Positions 54,598 to 64,000 of a DNA stretch of 64,000 bases are shown here, one piece after another. Source of the DNA: Geosiphon pyriformis (lineage: Eukaryota; Glomeromycota; Glomeromycetes; Archaeosporales; Geosiphonaceae); assembly GCA_016748015.1 (NCBI GenBank), contig JAAOMT010000129.1, forward strand, positions 793,280 through 857,279, written 5' to 3'. Numbering within the stretch: position 1 is the stretch's first letter; each line of letters opens with the position of its first letter. The notes below the pieces were generated by a model. That model saw nothing but the letters and a program-made list of their open reading frames with translations, was not told the origin of the DNA and did not search any database. Position numbers and translations under genes: made by a program.

Positions 54598-56718
54598 TTA
54601 AAGTCCAGCAGTTGGATTACCCGAGATTCCATTATTTTGATTATTACCAACACCAACATTACCCCGCATTTGACTATTAGGGATTGATAATGTACTATTT
54701 TGCATGATTGCATTATTACCTAGTCCATTATTGGGAACATTTCCCCCTATACTACTGTTTGAATATCTTATATTATAGGCAGAAGTTGGTGTTGCAAACC
54801 CATTTCCAAAGCCATGAATATTGGCACCTATTGCGTTTGTATTTGGGCTTCCCATGTATCCTCCAAAACCCATCTGCTGGAGTTGTTGTAATTGTTGATG
54901 TGAAATTGCACTAACAAACTGATTATTCGTATTCATCATTGGTGGTAATCCGGTGTTAGAAGGTTGTGTAGTCGTGATGGTAATCTGACCAGAGTCATTA
55001 GTCGTAATTGTAGGCATACCCCCCATTCGGACTAATGGGGGTAAAACCTGATAAGAATTATCCTGATGTGATGCTGTTGTAATGTTTGAATAGTCTGTTA
55101 TTGATTGAGAATAATTTGGTATTGTTGATATTGATGTTTGCATCTTCTGAGTGTTTGGTGTGGACGGTGTCGTTGATGAGGATTTTGGAAGAGGAGTTAT
55201 TTTTTGTGGGGACTGATGTTGAGTTTGTGGTATTTGGGATTGTTCGTTATATTGTTGAACAAGAGATTGGGATTGATTTTGGTTCTGCTGTTGTGATTGA
55301 TTGTTAGGATGAAGTGAATTTTGTTGCTGATATTGTGATTTTTGGTTTTCATAAGGAAATGATTGCTGGGCTTGTTGAGGTGGTTGATTCATTACCATTC
55401 CAGAAGTTCCAATTGATGAGGTTCCCAATTTGTATTTTCGTGGCGGTGAAGCAGGTATATTTTCATTTAGAGGAACATGATTGTGGTTACTAGAAGAAAT
55501 TGAAGAAGCAGAAACGTTTGAAATATTTGATAGATTATTTTTCGGCAAAAGGTTGTTGATCGTGTTGCTGTTAATACTAGTATTTAGATCGTTTGAGGTG
55601 TCTCTCTTGAGAAGAGATGGGCCCACTAGATTATATTGTTGATTGTACACTGAAAATACTTGAGAGGCAAGTTGGATAAGTTGATTAATTTTATTTGAGG
55701 AAGGGAAGCGAGGTGTAGGTAAGGGAGAGAAGTCCGGCATCAATTTTTGCTTTAATTCCTAAAATTTTAAAGATAAAAATTTGAGGTTTTTTTTTTTAAA
55801 ATTTCTAAAGATTTTAAATTTCGAATTACCCCTTGAGGATTGGTGTATTGATCGGCTACCGTTGCAAGGTAGGTAAGATTTGATTGTAAGCGTGCTTTAT
55901 AGCTGTAAATTTATGTGAATTTAAAAATAAAATATTTCCGAAACAAACTCAAACTGGGAACAGGATCTTACATTTCAATTTCTTGAACATTCAGTAACCC
56001 TTTTGACTGATAATCGATACATACCCGAAACAGCTCTTCATTCAAATCAAGGATCTAAAATTTTACATAACGAATATAAAATAATATTAAGTTTTAATAT
56101 AAGATAGATCAAAAATATTTCTCCATTACATAATCCAAGTCAATCGAAAATCTTTCAATTTAATTTTGGAATGGGTGGAAGGGGAAAGGTTACTAAGTTA
56201 AAAAAGATAGTACTCAAAATGAGTAACAGAAATACTGATAGATAGTTTGAGAAAGAATATATACCGCTTGCACGCATCTTTGTGTATAATCTAAAAGTAG
56301 TGTAATAGGTCCAAAGCAATATATAATGAAATAATAATTCCGGAACCAAAACCAAAACAATTGTTTTCCAGTTACCGGGATTCATCAATGTGCCGGTTGC
56401 ACGTGCTTCGTTGGTAAAACCATCACCACTATTATTCTTATTCTCGGAATTTCTGAGAGTTGTAGATCCCACTACTGGTGGGTTGAGGGCAGTTGAAGCG
56501 AAGTAGTTGGGTTTTTTCTCACCAACATCAGCCGAGGGTAAATTAGATTGTAAAGTATGCTTCGTTCCGTTCATGATTGTGGAACTATTATTTGACTGAG
56601 AAGTTTGCTGTTCTGGTAATGGCCAGGCAAAAGAGGGAAGTTGTTGTTCATAGGTTGGCATGTGAGAATTGGTAGCGAAGGGTCGCTGGTTTTGTTGAAA
56701 TTCCTTATTCATTATCAA
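54598..56718 (-). CDS. SSXT/SS18-family transcription cofactor
   Basis: Five exons in minus order: 56718-56376, 56290-56265 (26 nt), 56054-55972, 55902-55830, 55758-54598; 561 aa with the ATG at 56718 (MIMNKEF; a second ATG two codons on is possible). Exons 2-4 encode the SNH domain: CVQAILDLNEELFRVCIDYQ, SKGLLNVQEI, ARLQSNLTYLATVADQYTN. This matches the N-terminal domain of human SS18 and plant GIF proteins, which bind SWI/SNF chromatin remodellers. Here it starts about residue 115, behind a disordered Gln/Asn/Ser-rich stretch. The C-terminal 390 residues are Gln/Asn/Ser rich and end in a Gly/Asn-rich tail, as in SS18 (QPGY). Reading through the first donor gives a hydrophobic tail that I take as intron. 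Confidence 0.75.
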
Positions 56719-56972
56719 AGTCTCAATTTTTTAGTAGAAATCCTTATGCCCTGATTTATTGGTGCACTTAAACCGGATGTCAGCTTTCATATTTTAAGTC
56801 AGGCTTGATATGAAAAAAGCCACCGAAATAGAAACCATCATGTGGCTTGTATTTTGAAAATTCCTTTCTAAGCTTAGCTAATGATTATCGATATCTACCC
56901 GAGAATCCTTCCCCACCCTAAAGTCGTGGAGCTCAATTCAAGACCTAATACTTCATTCTTAGCTTGTTTAAA
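56719..56972. promoter_or_regulatory. bidirectional promoter region SSXT / CaMK
   Basis: 254 bp between head-to-head start codons. Contains a short pyrimidine-rich run (ccttccccacccta near 56910) but no TATA box I would defend. Confidence 0.45.
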
Positions 56973-58750
56973 ATGTCTTCAGGTGTCGCGACCGTACCTT
57001 GCCAGGTAAAGCTGTATGAATGAGATCAAAATTAGCATGTATTATAACAAATTAGCAATCTGAAGCTGGCTGCTACTGTTATGTAAAAGTATAAAACTGG
57101 ACGAACCTTAGGGCAAGGCACTTATGCTGTGGTGAAAGGTTAGTAGGTGACATGCTTAAAAGTAAATGAACACAGCATTCTGTGTTTGCTTTGAATTTCA
57201 AAATTCTTTGCTATAAATATAACTGAAGTCATACTTTCCTACGTTCAATTTCAGAGGCTCAGCATGTATGTTTCAACTTGATGAAATCCTGGAGGAACTT
57301 TTCTCATTAATTGTTTCATGATCGCTTTTCAATTTTTTTGCTAGATTGAAACGGGAGAATACTATGCTGTCAAAGTGATTAATAAAAAATTAATGGAAGG
57401 GAGAGAGCATATGGTCCGTAATGAAATTGCAGTACTAAAACGAATCTCCCAAGGAAACAAAAATATTTTGACATTAGTTGATTATTTTGAAACGATGAAC
57501 AATCGTATGTTTATTACTTTTTGGGTTAATCTACTCAATCAGGTTTTTTATTCACATTTTCATTCATCATTTTATATTTCTTAAAAAAGTTTATCTAGTA
57601 ACAGATTTGGCGCTGGGGGGTGAATTATTTGATCGTATCTGTGCAAAAGGTAGCTATTATGAACGTGATGCGGCTAACCTTGTTCGAAGTATAACCGAGG
57701 CAGTAGCCTACCTTCACGAAAATGGAATAGTTCATAGAGGTAAGAATACGGAAAATTAGGCAGTATGACCTTGAAAAGTATTCAAGTATGTCTTAGCATT
57801 TTCCCCGGGTGATTTTTATTCAAAAATAATTTATTTTTTGACGCACGCATTTGAAATAAGATCTTAAGGTAATGTAATTTTTAAATATAAAGCACCTAAA
57901 TTTTTCAGGCCATAGTCTTTGAATTTATAGTAGAAAACCCTTTGATTAATCAATTCACTTTTTAAGCCCGAAAACCTTCTCTTTAGAACAAAAGCAGAGG
58001 ATTCTGATCTCTTGATCGCCGATTTTGGTCTTTCTAGGATCATTGATTCGGAAAAATTTCATGTTCTGACAACCACCTGTGGTACGCCTAGTTATATGGT
58101 ATGGGAATGATATATTTTCATTAAATAGTACAATTTAGTTTGAATAAAAATTTCTATTTTTTCCTCAAAATAGGCACCGGAAATTTTCAAGAAATCTGGT
58201 CATGGAAAGCCAGTAGATTTGTGGGCAATTGGAGTGATTACATATTTTTTGCTTTGTGGGTATACGCCATTTGACCGTGACAATAGCGTAGAAGAGATGC
58301 AGGCCATTATGACTGCTGATTACCGATTCGATCCAGAATATTGGGAGGGAATTTCTAAGAATGGTAATTAAATATCTTTTTTTCAATGGTTTTTTAAATA
58401 TTTCAGTTTGCTGACTCAATTATATTAAATTTCTTCCCATAGCTAAAGATTTCATCAATCAGCTGTTAACCATTGATCCAAACAATCGCTTAACAGCTGA
58501 ACAATCTCTTCAACACATATGGCTGAAATCAATACCGCCAAGTCCCGCTGGTGTTCTTAATCGTGACCTTGGGCCTAATGTGCGTCAGAATTTTGATGCT
58601 CGCCGAACCTTTAGGAAAGCGGTGGATGCTGTTAAGATGATCAACAACCTTACGAGCCATTCAAGAAGCAACAGCCTAGCCGGCCTTTTAGAAAGATCAA
58701 GAGCCGAAGCGGATGAATCTATTGAACAAGTTTTGCTAGTCGACCGCTAA
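56973..58750 (+). CDS. calcium/calmodulin-dependent protein kinase, CaMK1 type
   Basis: Nine exons: 56973-57005, 57090-57138, 57255-57265 (11 nt), 57345-57504, 57590-57739, 57861-57868 (8 nt), 57967-58098, 58174-58363, 58443-58750; 346 aa. Kinase motifs: YKTGRTLGQGTYAVVKEAQH (Gly loop), YYAVKVINKK (Lys), NEIAVLKR (Glu), HRDLKPEN (catalytic loop, split by the 8-nt exon), IADFGLSR, CGTPSYMAPE, and VDLWAIGVITYFLLCGYTPF. After the kinase core, ARRTFRKAVDAVKMINNL is a basic amphipathic helix suited to autoinhibition and calmodulin binding. It phosphorylates Ser/Thr in response to calcium. The reading phase closes through all nine exons. Length fits fungal Cmk and animal CaMKI. Confidence 0.9.
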
Positions 58751-59527
58751 GAATTTAAACGAGTGTTAACATCATACTTTTCAGATAGATATATTGATTT
58801 CGTTTATTTATGTCTTTTAATCCATCGATTTGATTTGGTTGGATATTTATATGGTATTATTTTAGCGCCATTTAGCTCCATTACGAAGCATTCTTTTAAA
58901 TTCATGGAGTTTAAAATGTGAGAAATTTTGAGTAACGAATATACTGTGCTTTTGGTCAGATTACGATAAATTTCTACTGGTAGTTATTAATGTGATCATG
59001 ATAAGCTTAATAGTAGTTTAAAGTGCTGATTTTCCTCCAATCTGTTATTAACGGTATCAGTCATCGTTATTACCGATAATGCGCTAATCTGATCAAAAAT
59101 CACATTCGAGGCTTACGCATCCCATCATCTTTTTCCAAACATTTCCCGATCATGCAAGAATAATCTTGCAAGTAATAGAACATGCTAGATTTTCTTTGTG
59201 AGACAATTCCTTATGTCGGAACATTGGATCGATGATAATACTTGTTGATATACACGCGTTGATTGATGATACACGGAGAGCTAAAAATCCCAAGGAAGGA
59301 TATCAAATTAAGGTAGATGGAACTTGCTAGAAAAAAGATGTCGTATAGCACCACAACGATATAAAGAGGCCACTTTTTTTTCATAAATAACCTTTACAAA
59401 TTATTTTGTAGAAAATCTTGTTTTCGTGAAATTTTTCTGATTTCTATCTTGATAAACCAAAATTAAAACACCCTTTTAGTTATCAAGCTAAAATATCATT
59501 GACAATCTTATAACTTTATAACCAGAT
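58751..59527. promoter_or_regulatory. intergenic region with HSP70 promoter
   Basis: 777 bp without a gene. A TATAAAG at 59360-59366 lies about 165 bp before the HSP70 ATG and is the best TATA candidate. An 18-base palindrome TGCAAGA-ATAA-TCTTGCA is at 59153-59170. I looked for heat-shock elements (alternating GAA/TTC at 2-base spacing) and found no convincing triple. Confidence 0.45.
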
Positions 59528-61937
59528 ATGGCCGAAGGCAAAGCTGGTAAATCTCAAACGCTGAATTAAAGATCATACTTTAAATTTTGTTTGTACTAAA
59601 AGAATTTTTCCCAATATCTAACCTTATTAATAGTGGGTATTGACCTCGGTACGACCTACTCGTGCGTAGGAGTGTGGCAAAATGACAGAGTAGAAATCGT
59701 TGCAAACGATCAAGGAAACCGTACGACCCCTTCATACGTCGCTTTCACAGATACTGAGCGTCTAATTGGTGATGCCGCTAAAAACCAAGTTGCTATGAAT
59801 CCTTACAATACTGTTTTTGATGCAAAAAGACTTATTGGGCGTCGCTTTAACGAACCTGAAGTCCAATCTGATATGAAGGTTTGTTTCTATTTCACCTCCT
59901 TATTTATAACTCTCAAGGGCTTCTAGCAATACCTTTGCTGATAACTCGGGTTTTAATTGTATTAAAAATAACGTATAAATTTCACATTAACCTCGCCCCA
60001 AATCTATCACATTGATATTATAGCACTGGCCTTTCAAAGTCCTTGACAAAGCTGGAAAACCTTATATTGAAGTGGAATATAAAGGAGAAAAGAAACATTT
60101 CACCCCAGAAGAAATTTCATCAATGGTACTAACAAAGATGAAGGAAACGGCCGAGGCCTTTCTAGGCACCAAAGTAAACAATGCGGTTATCACGGTACCT
60201 GCCTATTTCAATGACTCCCAGCGCCAAGCTACTAAAGATGCCGGAATGATTTCTGGTCTCAATGTCCTACGCATAATCAACGAACCAACGGCTGCAGCCA
60301 TTGCTTACGGTTTGGACAAGAAGGTAGCTGGTGAAAGGAACGTGCTTATTTTTGATTTAGGTGGTGGTACCTTCGATGTTTCCTTGCTTACTATTGAAGA
60401 GGGTATCTTTGAAGTCAAAGCAACTGCCGGTGACACCCATCTTGGTGGGGAGGATTTCGATAATCGTCTTGTGAATCACTTTGTTCAGGAATTCAAGCGA
60501 AAATTCAAGAAAGATTTGACAACTAATGCACGTGCATTACGACGTCTTCGAACTGCGTGTGAACGTGCGAAGCGTACTTTATCGGCTTCTGCCCAAACAT
60601 CTATCGAAATTGATTCTTTGTTTGAAGGAATTGATTTCTATACCTCATTGACACGTGCACGTTTTGAAGAACTTAATCAAGATTTATTTAGATCAACAAT
60701 GGAACCTGTCGAAAAAGTTTTGCGTGATTCAAAAATTGATAAAGCTGCTGTTCACGAAATCGTATTGGTTGGTGGTTCTACACGTATCCCAAAGATTCAA
60801 AAGATGGTATCAGATTTCTTCAGTGGTAAAGAACCCAACAAGTCCATCAATCCAGATGAAGCTGTTGCTTATGGTGCTGCTGTTCAAGCTGCTATATTAT
60901 CTGGGGATACTTCAGAGAAAACTCAAGATCTATTGCTTCTCGATGTTGCTCCTCTATCTACTGGTATCGAAACTGCCGGTGGTGTCATGACACCATTAAT
61001 CAAACGTAATACGACTATTCCAACCAAGAAGTCTGAAGTGTTTTCGACATATTCTGATAATCAACCTGGGGTACTTATTCAAGTCTACGAAGGTGAAAGA
61101 GCACGAACTAAGGACAATAATTTACTAGGGAAATTCGAGTTGACTGGCATTCCCCCAGCTCCTCGAGGAGTACCTCAAATTGAAGTTTGCTTTGATATTG
61201 ATGCTAACGGTATTCTCAATGTTAGTCATGATGATCTTTAAATTCTCTTTTGCTTGACTCTCTTTGCTTTCAGCCATGATTCTCAATACCCTTCACTGTT
61301 CATTGTAGGTATCTGCGGTGGATAAGACTACTGGCCGCTCCAACAAAATTACTATCACAAATGACAAGGGTCGTTTGTCAAAAGAGGAAATTGATCGGAT
61401 GGGTAAGTACATCAAGCATGGAAGCTGTAAACTAATAGTTTTAAGTCTTCTAACTTATCAATTTCGAATTCAGTTTCCGATGCCGAAAAATATCGTGCTG
61501 AAGATGAAAAGGTTGCCCAAAAAATTCAAGCTCGAAATAGTTTGGAAAGCTACGCATACAACCTTAGGAACACATTACAGGTAAATTTTTGACCAAACTT
61601 TTGCACTTTTATTAAACGCCTTATTCGAACACTCTTCCCTCCTGTCTAATAGGACGAAAAAGTTACCAGCAAACTTGAACCCGCTGATAAGCAGAAACTT
61701 GAGGATGCTATTCAAGAAGCGATCACTTGGCTTGATCAAAATCACGAAGCTGAGAAAGAAGAATACGAACATAAGCAAAAATCCCTGGAAGAGATAGCGA
61801 ACCCTATTATGATGAAATTATATGGAGCGGCTGGTGCACCTGGTGCTGGTGGAGCTTTCCCTGGTGGTGCTCCGGGTGGATTCCCTGGCGCAGGTGGAGG
61901 TGACGAGACTGGTCCAACGATTGAAGAAGTGGATTAA
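59528..61937 (+). CDS. HSP70: cytosolic heat-shock protein 70 (SSA type)
   Basis: Six exons: 59528-59546 (19 nt, MAEGKA), 59634-59878, 60024-61220, 61309-61402, 61474-61580, 61653-61937; 648 aa. Signatures: [55 protein letters not shown], and a C-terminal [17 protein letters not shown] region ending PTIEEVD. The EEVD end binds TPR co-chaperones and marks the cytosolic/nuclear form; no signal peptide or HDEL is present. ATP-driven chaperone that folds and remodels proteins. The frame would end early in the intron after 61220 (stop in 61239-61241) if unspliced; splicing at GTTAGT restores [11 protein letters not shown]. CpG dinucleotides are frequent here, unlike the retroelements. Confidence 0.95.
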
Positions 61938-62476
61938 TTTGAACCAATTTTAACTCGACTATCCCTCAATGGTTGACACTACCAAGAACATTTACTATCC
62001 TTGTTACGAAATTGGGATTATTAGCTATTGAGCGTCTAAAATAATGGTTTAGAGACAACCCCTTATAAATAGTAGTACATATTATATATTTTCTCACCTT
62101 CAGTTAGATGATAATTATATAAATTTATTCCTTTTTTGCTTTTTATGTATCACTTTTCCTGAATTGAAGACTTGGTTCCTAAATAATGTCTCGCCACTAA
62201 AAAAAAGGACTTTATTAAAGGATGTTGATATTTCCAATTTGAAATTAATAATCTTAGTAGCGAAAATGTTTGAAAATACCACTTTTACATTTCATCAATC
62301 AAATCTTTGACATCTGTCGTTATCTAAATCCTTTGATTGTTAACTTGCTAACAACGAAATTTTAATATCAATAAATTGTTGAGTCAATGATAAAAAGCGA
62401 ATTCATATGTAGAAAACGTTTGATTGGACAAAATTTAATGTGAGAATCGCACTAAGGTTTCTTGACACTTGTTGAA
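61938..62476. other. intergenic region HSP70-AAR2
   Basis: 539 bp, AT-rich, holding the HSP70 3' UTR and the AAR2 promoter. No frame, RNA gene or clear repeat recognised. Confidence 0.4.
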
Positions 62477-64000
62477 ATGGAGCAAGAAGTTGTTCAAGCT
62501 TTATTTGAGAAAGGAGCCTTCCTTATTTTTTTAAACGCACCCCAAGGCTTAGAGGTTGAATACTTAATCTTGGATTTTTATGGGAGGGCTATATACTAAT
62601 GCTTGATACATTTTCTGAAGTTTGGTATAGACTATAACAGCTGGGAGATAGGACCGAAGTTCATGGGTGTGAAGATTATACCCCCAGGTCTACATTATGT
62701 ATATTACAGGTATTTATTTTTGTATTATCCTCAATTAGGAAGAAGTTTTCCATTGATATACTCGTCCCGCTTCAGTGCAGCAGATACGTCTAGAACTTCA
62801 GGTTTAAGGACCGGGTTTTTTAAATTTTATGAATCAAAGGAGGTAGGTGCTTCAAAGCTGTCTTTGTGACAGTATTCTATATAATTTATCAAGATTTTGT
62901 TCACTTTCCTAGGTTGTTATTAAGGAATGGGATCCATTACAGGAAGACCTCAAAGATAGTTCACAAATTGATCAAGAATTAAATGAAAGACTGAAAGCCG
63001 GTAAATCCTTGAGCCCACTTGGATTTCTCTTTTTTTAGCTACCCAAGTTGATTCATGTAAGCTTTGAGCAGATATGCGTCGATTGGATCAATACTTGGGA
63101 CTATATCCTCTTTCTCCGCCCACCTCTTACCAGAAATGGGTTAAGCTTACCAATTATATAACCTCGGAATTAATTTCCAAGGTATTACCTATGGAAGGAA
63201 AAATCAGCAACATTTCATGTTCAACTTTAGATGAAGAAGAACTCTCCCAGAGCGATAGCCATCATTGCCAATTTCGGGATGAAAAAATTATGTTCACAAA
63301 TTTCGATTTAAAGAGGAGTTGGAGGCCTGAGGCCGTTGGGCCAGAGATAACAAAATATAGTCAGGACAAAAGTTGGCTTCTATCTGAAATATTAGCCAAA
63401 AAATATAATAATAGTATGTTCATTTTTACACATTTTGTCCATCGAGAAAATTGGAAATTTGCTCATCTAATTTTTCAATTAGATTATAAAGAATTACTCG
63501 GTGAATTGCAATTGGCTTTTGTTTGTCTTCTTTTGGCGCAAAATTATGCTGGTCTTTTGCAATGGAAGAATCTATCACAAATTTTATTTAGATCTCGAGA
63601 TGCCTTAGAATCGTATGCTGAAACCCTTTTTCTGGAGTTTCTTGGTACGTTTTGTTGAAGCGATAAACTTTTTACCATTATAGACTGAAAGATTATTATT
63701 TCTTTGAAGATGTCTTGAGGCATCAACTGGAAGTGTGTCCTGATGATTTCTTTTTGGATGTTGTTACAGAAAATAATTTCTTGGCAAAAATGCTCACGGT
63801 TAGTTTGATCGAAGAATTATACTTGAGTTTTTTCACAACATTAATAAATTTGATGATTTCATGTCTCGGTCTTTTTTTCTAGATATTCCGACACAATATT
63901 TCAGAAGTTGCTGATTTGTCTTCAACATCATCGCTAAAAAGGTTACAAAGTAAATTCGATAAATTTCAGGAATTTCTTAAGCAAAAATTTAAATGGGACA
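62477..64000 (+). CDS. AAR2: U5 snRNP assembly factor AAR2 (partial, 3' end outside)
   Basis: Eight exons seen: 62477-62554, 62621-62709, 62776-62842, 62913-63000, 63072-63413, 63483-63644, 63710-63798, 63893-64000 and on; 341 codons. Conserved blocks: [118 protein letters not shown] and the near-terminal QKFKWD. Aar2 binds Prp8 in the cytoplasm and holds Brr2 off until U5 snRNP matures in the nucleus. The start is the only ATG that gives the family N-terminus. A TACTAAT branch-site-like sequence lies 28 bases before exon 2. Only the last few codons should be missing. Confidence 0.93.

Noticed and set aside
56155-56375. Two-helix membrane protein tail of the 56155-56718 frame
   Set aside because: The hydrophobic part starts at a good GTAACT donor and is AT-rich intron sequence; splicing it out gives an in-phase SSXT domain.
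57375-57584. Stand-alone short kinase fragment
   Set aside because: Exon 4 of the CaMK gene read into the next intron.
59153-59170. 18-base palindrome as a heat-shock element
   Set aside because: The GAA/TTC spacing does not fit the alternating 5-bp unit; listed only as a palindrome.
61318-61584. Separate small gene at the HSP70 3' end
   Set aside because: It is exon 4 of HSP70 read through its intron; the spliced frame restores the family sequence.

Overview
The window is from a eukaryotic genome, most likely an arbuscular mycorrhizal fungus (Glomeromycotina, a Rhizophagus/Gigaspora-type genome). The reasons are a very high A+T content, host genes with many short GT-AG introns and fungal-type proteins, and a large block of decayed retroelements next to a compact gene block. 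The genus is an inference.

Layout. About 1-50.5 kb is retroelement DNA without a recognisable host gene. From left to right it holds: a truncated Ty3/gypsy-like element (GyA copy 1, minus strand) inserted in the left LTR of a second, internally deleted element (GyC, to 5978), whose right LTR also carries a solo LTR; a very AT-rich LINE relic (LINE-c, to about 8330); an AT-only island; a minus-strand ORF1-only half-LINE (about 10130-12425); a second AT island; a near full-length dead LINE (LINE-a, about 13203-20090); a third AT island; a full-length Ty3/gypsy-like element GyB (21895-41526) that is itself split by a complete copy of GyA (25688-35145, with a 131-base run of N); a second near full-length LINE (LINE-b, about 41535-48430); and a fourth AT island ending in two LINE-tail relics.

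In GyA and GyB the order on the minus strand is LTR, primer site, gag with CCHC knuckle, aspartic protease, a Cys-rich module I do not recognise, a dUTPase-like domain, reverse transcriptase, RNase H, integrase, an extra ORF, polypurine tract, LTR. All copies are dead. LTR pairs differ almost only by transitions, and catalytic residues and Trp/Gln codons are lost by C-to-T/G-to-A changes.

From 50.7 kb to the end lies a dense block of six host genes: MED22 (-), an Irc3-like mitochondrial DEAH helicase (+), an SSXT/SS18-family gene (-), a CaMK1-type protein kinase (+), a cytosolic HSP70 ending in EEVD (+), and AAR2 (+, cut by the window end). Two pairs are head-to-head with 173 and 254 bp between start codons. 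I rebuilt all six by hand from splice signals, reading phase and family conservation. Doing so exposed coding microexons of 8, 11, 14 and 26 nt, three of which lie in conserved kinase or helicase domains. MED22 and SSXT are transcription cofactors, AAR2 serves U5 snRNP assembly, and HSP70, CaMK and Irc3 serve folding, calcium signalling and mitochondrial DNA/RNA remodelling. I see no operon-like functional link, only compact packing.
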